Shown piece after piece: positions 57,119 through 64,000 of a stretch of DNA of 64,000 bases (within the stretch, counting starts at the first letter, position 1; every line of letters starts with the position of its first letter). Source of the DNA: F23-D06 sp045130275 (lineage in GTDB: Bacteria > Bacteroidota > Bacteroidia > Bacteroidales > WCHB1-69); contig JBGUPL010000014.1 of assembly GCA_045130275.1 (NCBI GenBank), positions 45,390 to 109,389 on the forward strand. The letters are read 5' to 3'. The notes beneath the pieces are model-generated. The model saw only the letters and a list, made by a program, of their open reading frames with translations. It did no database searches and had not been told where the DNA came from. Both the position numbers and the translations under genes were made by a program.

Positions 57119-57454
57119 ATGAAAGAGAAAAGCAAATTCTACATGGGCTGCCACTTGGCGGGCCGCAAGTATCACGAAGCAGACCTCGTTTGGGACCGGC
57201 TGCGTGTCGGGATGCCGGTGCGTTTGGAGCGCGAGGCCGACAACCGCTACGACCCCGAGGCCGTGCAGGTCATCTTCAACAGCGACGGCGAAGACTTCCT
57301 CCTCGGCTACATACCCCGTGGCGACAACCGCAGTCTCGCCCCCTTCTTCGACATGGGCCACGACGACCTCTTCGACTGCCGAATCAGCCGCATCGCCCCC
57401 GAGGAACACCCCGAGGAGCAGATCCAGCTGACGGTGAGGATACGGAGGAAATAG
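57119..57454 (+). CDS. HIRAN domain protein
   Basis: 111 residues, all one HIRAN domain: GCHLAGRKYHEADLVWDRLRVG, VRLEREADNRYDPEAVQV and LLGYIPRGDNRSLAPFFDMG follow the family pattern (the N-x-Y-D-P-x-A-V and G-Y-I-P-R elements are diagnostic). HIRAN domains bind DNA ends and occur with SNF2 helicases and defence proteins; here it is stand-alone. Start at ATG 57119, behind shared promoter copy D. The stop overlaps a palindrome. Confidence 0.85.
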   Translation: MKEKSKFYMGCHLAGRKYHEADLVWDRLRVGMPVRLEREADNRYDPEAVQVIFNSDGEDFLLGYIPRGDNRSLAPFFDMGHDDLFDCRISRIAPEEHPEEQIQLTVRIRRK

Positions 57455-57474
57455 GACCGCGATTTATCGCGTCC
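57454..57474. repeat. Palindrome family 3 / possible terminator
   Basis: GGACCGCGAT-TT-ATCGCGTCC, imperfect by one C; it begins at the last base of the HIRAN stop codon. Without a T-run it is more REP-like than a terminator. Confidence 0.55.
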
Positions 57475-57537
57475 GTCGAAAAAACATCATGTTTTGAAAT
57501 TATGTGAATTTTATCATTGGAAAAACCTTCCTCATAT

Positions 57538-57720
57538 ATGGTCACCATGTTGCTGTGCGCAGCTGCACCTTACATCTTCGTGGAGGTGCTTTGGGAATGG
57601 TGCGTCAAAGAGTACGGAGAAGGGAAAACGCTGTTTATCACCATAGCCATTCTGTTGCTGAAAATCCACGACATCCTCACAGTTTCCAAAGCGTACAAAG
57701 CAGCAAAAGAGATTTCTTAA
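57538..57720 (+). CDS. Small two-helix membrane protein
   Basis: 60 residues, not recognised: two hydrophobic helices (MVTMLLCAAAPYIFVEVLW and TLFITIAILLLKIHDIL) separated by CVKEYGEGK. A TTG start at 57517 is possible. No promoter of its own is visible; it could be co-transcribed with the HIRAN gene. Ends just before the McrB promoter. Confidence 0.5.
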   Translation: MVTMLLCAAAPYIFVEVLWEWCVKEYGEGKTLFITIAILLLKIHDILTVSKAYKAAKEIS

Positions 57721-57727
57721 ATAATCG

Positions 57728-57736
57728 TATCTTTGC
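57728..57736 (+). promoter_or_regulatory. -7 box for mcrBC
   Basis: TATCTTTGC, eight bases after the previous stop; places the McrB start at 57769. Confidence 0.6.
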
Positions 57737-57768
57737 CGCGTAAATTACTGACAAATAGACAAAGAATA

Positions 57769-60198
57769 ATGGCAGAAAATATAAACTTAATCAAACAGGA
57801 AAACGGAACTAGTAGCTGTGATAAGGACATGGAAATGCGGCTAATACAGGATTTGCTCAAACGCTATAAGGAGGCTTATCTGTCTGTCCCGTTAGATCAC
57901 AATGGAGCCAACGAGCTCTATAAGTGGCAGCTGATTACCGAATGTGAAGGGAAATCGGAATTGGATATCATACAAAAGTTCAAGACAAAGAACATTGTGG
58001 ATGTTCCGCGGGTTAATCAAGTGTTGACGGCATTGTCCAAAGACCAGCCGCAACAACTTGCCGATAATTTCGCATTGTTGATGAATGAGGATGTTCCCTT
58101 GTCGGACAGATTGTCGGACTTCAAGAGTGCCATGGCAGAGTTGTGTGGTGACAAGTTTAACATGAAAGCCAATGACGAACGCACGGCTTCCGCATTTTTG
58201 GCTTGTTGGAATCCGAACAAATATACGTTCTATAAAGACGAAATCTATCAGAATTACTGCAATTACATCAATGCACCGGCACAAAAGGCCGGAAATAAAT
58301 ACCCGCATTACCTGCAATTGCTCGAATCATTGGTGCAAGCAATCCAGCAAGACGCGGAATTACTTGACAAATTTGCCACTGAAACAGATGGAATGCTGCA
58401 GAGCGATTTGTTAATTGCGCAAAATATTCTTTGGCAAATGAAAGATATGATGAAAAAAGAAGAGAACAGTCCAAACCAAAATCCCCAAAACGAATACAGT
58501 ATGATACCCGAAAACATCAGACAATTTACTAACATCCTTCGCCTCAAGAAAAACATCATTCTCCAAGGCGCGCCTGGCACGGGAAAAACCTATAATACAG
58601 CAGCGTTGGCGTTAGCTATCTGCGGCGAACAAATCCCGGAGGACCACGGAGAAGTGATGCGTCGATACGAAGAACTCCAAAAAGAAGGAAGAATCGGCTT
58701 TGTCACTTTCCACCAATCCATGGATTATGAAGACTTTGTGGAAGGGATAAAACCTAAGACAGAAAATGGTACGGTTTCTTATGAAGTTGAGGACGGGATT
58801 TTCAAGAAGATATGTGAAGAAGGACAATCTCACTTAAATAGGGGATCTCATTTTATCAAGGAGGAGAATCGAGTATCAGTTAGTCAAGCAGTACACAATG
58901 ACATTGAAGAAGCTATCAATTCTTTTCTGAAAGATATCCCCAAAGAAGGAATATATATTCCAAGTGTTCGTAATCCGTCGAAAATGTTTCTGGTTTATAA
59001 GGAAGGAGGGAGTTTATATGTGAAAGGTGACGGAAGGTCGTATCCAATAAGAATGAAATCTGTGAGAGCAGGAGAGTATGATTATAGACATCAATCTTAT
59101 GAACCAGCTGTTGGACAATATATTCGTGAGCATTACTTAAATAAGTCGATTTCACAAAATGTTGAAACAAAGACCGATTCTTCAAAAGTCAAATACAACC
59201 TTGATGATACAGACTTTAACAATGTTTATAAATCGGTTGAAGAAGATATTAAAAAGCAAAAGATTAGGGTCTTGCCTTTTAGGCGAAGTATGGTGCCTGT
59301 TAAATACGAATTTCGCAATATTTATTTTGGAGAAACACGTCCGAAACCCATCAACAAAGACAATCTAAAATTGTATTATGATTATTTTTTGGAGAAGAAT
59401 GAGTTTGATATTTCAGATTACGGAAGAGATGAATTCTTTACTTTGATTTCAGATTTGACAAATAAGCAGACAAATACAGTGGACTATATAAACTATGGGG
59501 CAATATTGCAAGAGATGCTTAAAAGAGCAAAACAAGTTGTTTTATTGCCTTCGATTTCTACTGAGATAAATGAAGTCCTTCAGGACGATTTTTCACAGCA
59601 GGATGAATTTGCAGTAACAGAAGAGGAAACATATTGTGTTGAGTATAACAACAACTATGTCCTCATCATCGACGAGATTAACCGCGGCAACGTGTCGAAG
59701 ATTTTTGGGGAACTGATTACGTTGTTGGAGGCGGACAAACGTATCGGGGGCGACCATCCGATAAGAGTCACGCTGCCTTACTCGAAAGAGTCGTTCGGGG
59801 TGCCGTCGAACTTGTACATTATCGGTACTATGAACACCACAGACCGCAGTGTGGGCAATATCGATTATGCCGTGCGCCGCAGGTTCGCGTTCGCCACATT
59901 GAAGGCTGATAAAGAGTTGGTTAAGCAGAATTCCATCCAACTGGCTGTTGAATTGTTCGAAGCAGTCGAATCGTTTATCAAGAAACACAAAATTGATATG
60001 GATTTCGAGGATTTGATGGTTGGGCACAGCTATTTTTTCGCCGAAGACGTAAGCGAATTGGAGCTGAAATGGCAGTATGAAATCCTGCCGCTACTGAACG
60101 AATACATCAAAGACGGCATCATCAATGCAAAATCAATTAGCTCAGATATGACTATCGCTGATTTTGTCGGAGAATGGTATCCTACATTAGCCGAATAG
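57769..60198 (+). CDS. mcrB: McrB-type AAA+ GTPase/ATPase of a modification-dependent restriction system
   Basis: 809 residues. A helical N-terminal region of about 240 residues (specificity part, no named domain), then the AAA+ module: Walker A GAPGTGKTY (267-275), FHQSMDYEDFVEGIKP, VEDGIFKKICEEG, Walker B VLIIDEINRGNVSKIFGE (Asp635), and MNTTDRSVGNIDYAVRRRFAF. About 370 residues separate Walker A from B, against roughly 75 in E. coli McrB: an insertion of some 270-280 residues, A/T-richer than its flanks, lies after KICEEG. The protein should hydrolyse nucleotide and translocate DNA for McrC cleavage. Start at 57769 because upstream codons overlap the promoter. Confidence 0.9.
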   Translation: MAENINLIKQENGTSSCDKDMEMRLIQDLLKRYKEAYLSVPLDHNGANELYKWQLITECEGKSELDIIQKFKTKNIVDVPRVNQVLTALSKDQPQQLADNFALLMNEDVPLSDRLSDFKSAMAELCGDKFNMKANDERTASAFLACWNPNKYTFYKDEIYQNYCNYINAPAQKAGNKYPHYLQLLESLVQAIQQDAELLDKFATETDGMLQSDLLIAQNILWQMKDMMKKEENSPNQNPQNEYSMIPENIRQFTNILRLKKNIILQGAPGTGKTYNTAALALAICGEQIPEDHGEVMRRYEELQKEGRIGFVTFHQSMDYEDFVEGIKPKTENGTVSYEVEDGIFKKICEEGQSHLNRGSHFIKEENRVSVSQAVHNDIEEAINSFLKDIPKEGIYIPSVRNPSKMFLVYKEGGSLYVKGDGRSYPIRMKSVRAGEYDYRHQSYEPAVGQYIREHYLNKSISQNVETKTDSSKVKYNLDDTDFNNVYKSVEEDIKKQKIRVLPFRRSMVPVKYEFRNIYFGETRPKPINKDNLKLYYDYFLEKNEFDISDYGRDEFFTLISDLTNKQTNTVDYINYGAILQEMLKRAKQVVLLPSISTEINEVLQDDFSQQDEFAVTEEETYCVEYNNNYVLIIDEINRGNVSKIFGELITLLEADKRIGGDHPIRVTLPYSKESFGVPSNLYIIGTMNTTDRSVGNIDYAVRRRFAFATLKADKELVKQNSIQLAVELFEAVESFIKKHKIDMDFEDLMVGHSYFFAEDVSELELKWQYEILPLLNEYIKDGIINAKSISSDMTIADFVGEWYPTLAE

Positions 60199-60207
60199 CA
60201 GAGAACA

Positions 60208-61509
60208 ATGGATAACAAGCCGAAAGACATTATCCTATTGCAGGAGCACCAACCATTTGTCAATCCGGGCGGATATGGCAATGGGCTTGATTATTCCAGC
60301 AAAATGGAATATCTTTATGGGCTGAAACTGAAATTTCAGGAAGCAGGATTCCTCAAAGAGCCGAAATATTTGGGAATCAACGATTGGACCGCTTCCTATT
60401 TCGTCGGGGCCGCATGGCTTGTGCCTGCTGAACTTGCCGTGGTGGTCACACCGAAACTGCCAGACATCGATTTCGTTCAGATGTTCTTGGCGGCTTTGGA
60501 AGTGGATACGCAAAAAGAATCGGACTATTTTGCCCAATGCTACGGCATTCAGTTCGATGAACCTCAAATCGAAACTCACGAAGAACTCAATCAACTGACA
60601 CCCCTGTTGGTGTTGCATTTTATCTCCCTGTTGGAACGGTTGGTGAAGCATGGCTTGAAGAAGGACTATCTCCTTCACGAAGAGAATCTGAAAGCCAAGG
60701 TCAAAGGACGGATTCTGTTTGGCAAGCACCTCAAGACCAATGTGTTCCAGCAACGTAGTGATCGAATGTATTGCCAATATCAGGATTATACGGACGACAT
60801 TCCTGAAAACCGCCTGTTGAAAAAGGCCCTGCTCTTTTCCGAACGCATCCTCGACAGATGTGATAGTCTGAAAAGACAGTCTCAATACCCTGACCTCCAA
60901 TTGCGATTGAATCGATTGAAGGCCTCATTCAGCCATATATCTGATGATATTGAGCCGTATCAGGTACAGAAGTTGTCTTCCAACAAGCTGTTCAAAGGGT
61001 ATAAAGAGGCGATAAAGGTGGCGAAGATGATCCTGCGCTGTTTCGACTACTCCATCCGCGAGGCGAGTTCCGAACAACATTCCACCCCGCCGTTTTGGAT
61101 TGACATGGCGCGGCTGTATGAGATGTGGGTTTTATGTAAATTGCAAAAATGCAGCATTAACCCTGTTTTGTTTCAAGAATTTGGTTTTTATGGGCGTCAA
61201 GTCGCCGATTTTGTCATCAGAGAGGAAAACCTGATCTTGGATGCCAAATACAAACCCAAATATATGGAAGATTGGGTCGATATTGACGACATTCGGGAGC
61301 TGAGTGGAAATGCACGCGATGAGCGATTGCTACCAAATTTGCCGGAGGACTATACTCCACGTTGCATTATCCTCTATCCAGGCAACACCGATGAATTGAA
61401 GTCGGAATCAGACATTTTATTTGAACAACAAGGTCGGAAGATTCCCCATTACCGTAACTTTTACAAAATCAGTGTGCCGTTGCCCGTTTACAACGATGAA
61501 CACAAATAA
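60208..61509 (+). CDS. mcrC: McrC-type nuclease subunit
   Basis: 433 residues, nine bases after mcrB. A beta-rich N-terminal domain (NDWTASYFVGAAWLV, VVVTPKLPDIDFVQMF), a middle with KGRILFGKHLKTN and ENRLLKKAL that is standard in the family, and a PD-(D/E)xK nuclease core, YGRQVADFVI followed by ILDAKYKPKY (catalytic Asp and the D-x-K pair). It forms the endonuclease with McrB. No methyltransferase lies nearby, as expected for a type IV system. Confidence 0.93.
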   Translation: MDNKPKDIILLQEHQPFVNPGGYGNGLDYSSKMEYLYGLKLKFQEAGFLKEPKYLGINDWTASYFVGAAWLVPAELAVVVTPKLPDIDFVQMFLAALEVDTQKESDYFAQCYGIQFDEPQIETHEELNQLTPLLVLHFISLLERLVKHGLKKDYLLHEENLKAKVKGRILFGKHLKTNVFQQRSDRMYCQYQDYTDDIPENRLLKKALLFSERILDRCDSLKRQSQYPDLQLRLNRLKASFSHISDDIEPYQVQKLSSNKLFKGYKEAIKVAKMILRCFDYSIREASSEQHSTPPFWIDMARLYEMWVLCKLQKCSINPVLFQEFGFYGRQVADFVIREENLILDAKYKPKYMEDWVDIDDIRELSGNARDERLLPNLPEDYTPRCIILYPGNTDELKSESDILFEQQGRKIPHYRNFYKISVPLPVYNDEHK

Positions 61510-61636
61510 AAAGCCACTTCCTTATACCTCCTTCAATTCGTAATGCGTGCTCCGCCCGCCGAATAGCAATCTGTCGAAACAATGCTTTATTCTCCGCAAA
61601 TAATGCGGCGATTAAAACTTGTTTTCACCGCACCGA

Positions 61637-61801
61637 CACCCCGCCAAACCTCTCCATGATGCTCAAATGTACAAGGCATCTGATTTATGGTAAAATTGTC
61701 ATTCCAGAAACTTTAACCTATAAAAGTATGCTTTTATTTTTCTGCAATTGATATTTTTTGTATCTTTGCAGAAAAATAAAATGCTAAAACAATGATTGGA
61801 A
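61637..61801 (+). repeat. 165-bp direct repeat, left copy
   Basis: From CACCCCGCCAAACC to AATGATTGGAA; includes the promoter and first codons of the ATPase. The right copy is at 63238-63401, about 1.6 kb on. From 61510 to 61636 no gene was recognised, only a 35-codon open stretch on the minus strand. Confidence 0.85.
61761..61769 (+). promoter_or_regulatory. -7 box for the DUF234-type ATPase
   Basis: TATCTTTGC, within the direct repeat. Confidence 0.6.
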
Positions 61802-63231
61802 GAGAACGGGAAATTCAGGAGTTGAACGAATGTTACGACAGCGGAAAAGCGGAGTTTGTAGCCGTTTACGGTCGCAGGCGTGTGGGCAAAACCTATTTGG
61901 TGGATGAAACCTTGAAAGACAGGATCACTTTCCGGCATGCGGGGCTTTCCCCTGTTGATGAGAAAAACCACAAGAACGGCCTCAAGGAACAGTTAAAGCA
62001 CTTCTATCTGTCGTTGCAGCTCCACGGCATGAAGAAGAGCAAATGCCCCGCCTCTTGGTTAGAGGCCTTCTTTATGCTGGAGATGCATCTCCAAAGTGTT
62101 GATGATGGGTCGCGACAGGTGGTCTTTTTGGACGAATTGCCGTGGATGGACACGCCACGTTCGGGCTTTGTCACCGCATTGGAGGCCTTCTGGAACGGTT
62201 GGGCGTGCCATCGCCATAATATGATGTTGGTGGTTTGCGGGTCCGCCACTTCCTGGATAATCGACAATCTCGTCAACAACCATGGCGGATTGTACGGAAG
62301 GCTTACTTGCCAAATAAAACTTTCCCCTTTCACACTCCGTGAATGCGAGGCGTTTTTCCAAGAAAGAGAGATACGGTTTTCTCGTTATGACATCGTCCAA
62401 AGTTATATGGCCGTGGGCGGAATCCCTTACTATCTTGGATACATGAAAAAAGGACTGAGCCTTGCCCAAAACATTGATCAGATGTTCTTTGAGGACAACG
62501 CCAAGCTTCATGACGAATTCGACCGGCTGTTCGCATCTGTGTTCTCCACTCCTGAACTGATGAAGGGTATCGTGCAACTTTTAGGGACTCGACGTTCGGG
62601 ATTCACCCGTCAGGAAATACTCCGCAGAACAGGGTTGGACGACGGTGGGGCTTCCACCAAATTACTGAAAGCGTTAGTTGCCAGCGATTTTATAAAACCA
62701 TACGTGCCATTCGGAAAAGGGAAACGCGACACGTGTTACAAACTCACTGACCCGTTCTGTCTTTTTTACATGAAATTCGTCCACGGGCGAACAGAAATGG
62801 ATCCGGAATTCTGGATGCACAACGGAGCCTCTCCTGCAGTGAACTCCTGGCGAGGCTTTGCCTTCGAGGAAGTCTGCTTTCTTCATTTCCGACAAATCAA
62901 GAAAGCACTGGATATACTTGGCGTGTCTTCAACACAGTCTTCTTGGACTATAAAGGGGGATGACGGTTCCGACGGTGCGCAAATTGACCTGTTAATCCAA
63001 CGGAAAGACAATGTGGTGAACCTTTGTGAAATGAAGTTTTATAATGACAAATTCACGGTTGATAAAACCTACTATATGAAAATGATCCACCGCCAGAATA
63101 TCCTGGCCGAGCACCTTCCCCGTAAGGCAGTGATACATAACGTGCTGTTGACCACAGAGGGGCTGAAATATAACGAATACAGCGGTGTGTTCCAAAATGT
63201 GGTTGTGCTTGACGACCTTTTTGAGAAATAA
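61792..63231 (+). CDS. Archaeal-type AAA ATPase with DUF234-like C-terminus
   Basis: 479 residues. Opens MIGREREIQELNECYDSGKAEFVAVYGRRRVGKTYL (Walker A at 31-38, GRRRVGKT), Walker B VVFLDELPWMD, sensor VVCGSATSWI, and GLYGRLTCQIKLSPFT. A winged helix (TRQEILRRTGLDDGGASTKLLKAL) and a C-terminal PD-(D/E)xK-like DUF234 part (DGAQIDLLIQR, NLCEMKFYNDKF) follow. The family is abundant in Archaea and Bacteroidetes, of unclear role, usually multi-copy. It is flanked by direct repeats. Confidence 0.88.
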   Translation: MIGREREIQELNECYDSGKAEFVAVYGRRRVGKTYLVDETLKDRITFRHAGLSPVDEKNHKNGLKEQLKHFYLSLQLHGMKKSKCPASWLEAFFMLEMHLQSVDDGSRQVVFLDELPWMDTPRSGFVTALEAFWNGWACHRHNMMLVVCGSATSWIIDNLVNNHGGLYGRLTCQIKLSPFTLRECEAFFQEREIRFSRYDIVQSYMAVGGIPYYLGYMKKGLSLAQNIDQMFFEDNAKLHDEFDRLFASVFSTPELMKGIVQLLGTRRSGFTRQEILRRTGLDDGGASTKLLKALVASDFIKPYVPFGKGKRDTCYKLTDPFCLFYMKFVHGRTEMDPEFWMHNGASPAVNSWRGFAFEEVCFLHFRQIKKALDILGVSSTQSSWTIKGDDGSDGAQIDLLIQRKDNVVNLCEMKFYNDKFTVDKTYYMKMIHRQNILAEHLPRKAVIHNVLLTTEGLKYNEYSGVFQNVVVLDDLFEK

Positions 63232-63237
63232 TGTACC

Positions 63238-63401
63238 CACCCCGCCAAACCTCTCCAAGATGCTCAAATGTACAAGGCATCTGATTTATGATAAAATTGT
63301 CATTCCAGAAACTTTAACCCATAAAAGTATGCTTTTATTTTTCTGCAATTGAAATTTTTGTGTCTTTGCAGAAAAATAAAACGGCAAAACAACGATTGGA
63401 A
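63238..63401 (+). repeat. 164-bp direct repeat, right copy (decayed 5' end)
   Basis: Matches 61637-61801 closely, but the -7 box is TGTCTTTGC (63361-63369) in place of TATCTTTGC and the start codon is ACG (63392-63394) in place of ATG. After ATTGGAA the similarity stops. The rest to 63499 holds no recognised gene. Confidence 0.85.
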
Positions 63402-63499
63402 TGAAACTGACAGTGACACAATTTGAATAATACTCCCATAATGCCAGCTCAGTTTCAAAAAATAATTGCACAACAGGAGGTCTATGACCAAAAAAAGAA

Positions 63500-63508
63500 T
63501 ATCTTTGC
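63500..63508 (+). promoter_or_regulatory. -7 box for ferritin
   Basis: TATCTTTGC, with a leader of about 50 bases to the ATG at 63564. Confidence 0.6.
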
Positions 63509-63563
63509 AGACTACTAAATTAAATACAATTCATTTGTAGTCAAACAATTAAATATTCTTATC

Positions 63564-64000
63564 ATGATTAGTGTGAAAATGCAAGAGGCTATCAACGCCC
63601 AAATCAATGCGGAAATGTGGTCCGCTTATCTCTACCTGGCCATGTCCATGGACGCTTCGAACAAAGGATACAAGGGCATCGCCCATTGGTTCCACAAGCA
63701 GTACGATGAGGAAATGGAGCACGCATTCAAGTTCATCCACTACCTTGAAAGTCAGCAGGCCCGGGTGGAGCTCAAAGCCATCGACAAGTTCCCGACCTCG
63801 TGGAAGTCGCCGCTCGACATGTTCAAGGAGACCCTCAAACACGAGAAAGTCGTGACCGGTCTCATCCACGACCTCTATGCCCTGGCCACCAAGGAGAAAG
63901 ACTATGCCACCACCATCTTCCTGCAATGGTATGTGACCGAGCAGGTTGAGGAGGAGGAGAATGCCCAGGAACTCATCGATGCGATGAAGTGCGTCGGCGA
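63564..64000 (+). CDS. ftnA: Ferritin, 3' end outside the window
   Basis: 145 codons visible. A non-haem ferritin: INAQINAEMWSAYLYLAMSMDAS (first helix with ferroxidase Glu), WFHKQYDEEMEHAFKFIHYL (Glu and His of the E-x-x-H pair), KETLKHEKVVTGLIHDLYALA, and FLQWYVTEQVEEEENAQELI with the later ferroxidase Glu/Gln. It stores iron, fitting a host rich in Fe-S enzymes. The start lies 55 bases after its own -7 box. Confidence 0.95.
   Translation, partial: MISVKMQEAINAQINAEMWSAYLYLAMSMDASNKGYKGIAHWFHKQYDEEMEHAFKFIHYLESQQARVELKAIDKFPTSWKSPLDMFKETLKHEKVVTGLIHDLYALATKEKDYATTIFLQWYVTEQVEEEENAQELIDAMKCVG

Noticed and set aside
57454..57474. The palindrome after the HIRAN gene as a rho-independent terminator
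   Set aside because: There is no T-run on either side; a REP-like element fits better, although a termination role is not excluded.
63440..63517. A 25-codon open frame MPAQFQKIIAQQEVYD...
   Set aside because: Its end coincides with the ferritin promoter sequence (NIF from TATCTTTGC), so it is probably chance.

Overview
The window is a chromosomal segment of a Bacteroidales-type anaerobe. The evidence is direct: nearly every transcription unit is preceded by a Bacteroidetes -7 box of the TAnnTTTG type (mostly TATCTTTGC), Shine-Dalgarno sequences are rare, two proteins carry type IX secretion (T9SS) type B C-terminal domains, and there are SusB-like GH97 enzymes, a TonB energy transducer and an outer-membrane beta-barrel protein. 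A four-gene electron-bifurcating [FeFe] hydrogenase operon points to fermentative, anaerobic life. No rRNA, tRNA, CRISPR array, integrase or transposase was seen.

Layout. 1-5.7 kb: a partial secreted beta-helix protein and two tandem GH97 glucosidases. 5.8-10.1 kb: an outer-membrane beta-barrel protein and a membrane glycosyltransferase in one minus-strand operon. 10.2-16.7 kb: housekeeping genes (DUF1015, a glycosyltransferase, YitT, IspE, GtrA, YceD-RpmF, RdgB, PurN). 16.7-22.5 kb: a cysteine-rich lipoprotein, a GSCFA protein, a UvrD-type helicase, a candidate small RNA, a nucleotide-kinase-like gene and TonB. 22.6-26.2 kb: a NadC/YihY operon and a lipoprotein. 26.6-29.7 kb: a decayed T9SS gene end, then an operon of two 4Fe-4S proteins and a metal permease. 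29.8-35.6 kb: a DUF4143 ATPase and the hydrogenase operon. 35.7-47.7 kb: three secreted T9SS-related proteins among housekeeping genes (manC, pgk, thyA, mrp, LMW phosphatase), a zone full of short tandem repeats and palindromes.

48.1-63.4 kb is an accessory island. Four of its genes start behind an almost identical 39-bp promoter element (48097, 50277, 52935, 57057). The products are an EVE-like domain joined to leucine-rich repeats, an unrecognised protein, a membrane-anchored TerB/CbbX-type AAA+ protein, a second EVE-like protein with a Cys-rich partner and a radical SAM enzyme, a WYL-domain regulator and a HIRAN protein. McrBC restriction genes follow, then a DUF234-type ATPase flanked by about 164-bp direct repeats. 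EVE, HIRAN, WYL and McrBC are all known from DNA-modification sensing and defence, so the island reads as a coordinated but undescribed defence or stress module. The window ends in a partial ferritin gene.

A second theme is repeat invasion. Three families of REP-like palindromes, and arrays of 7-, 8- or 9-bp units, sit at the 3' ends of many genes. One palindrome family and one heptamer array lie in frame inside the GH97 genes and are translated.
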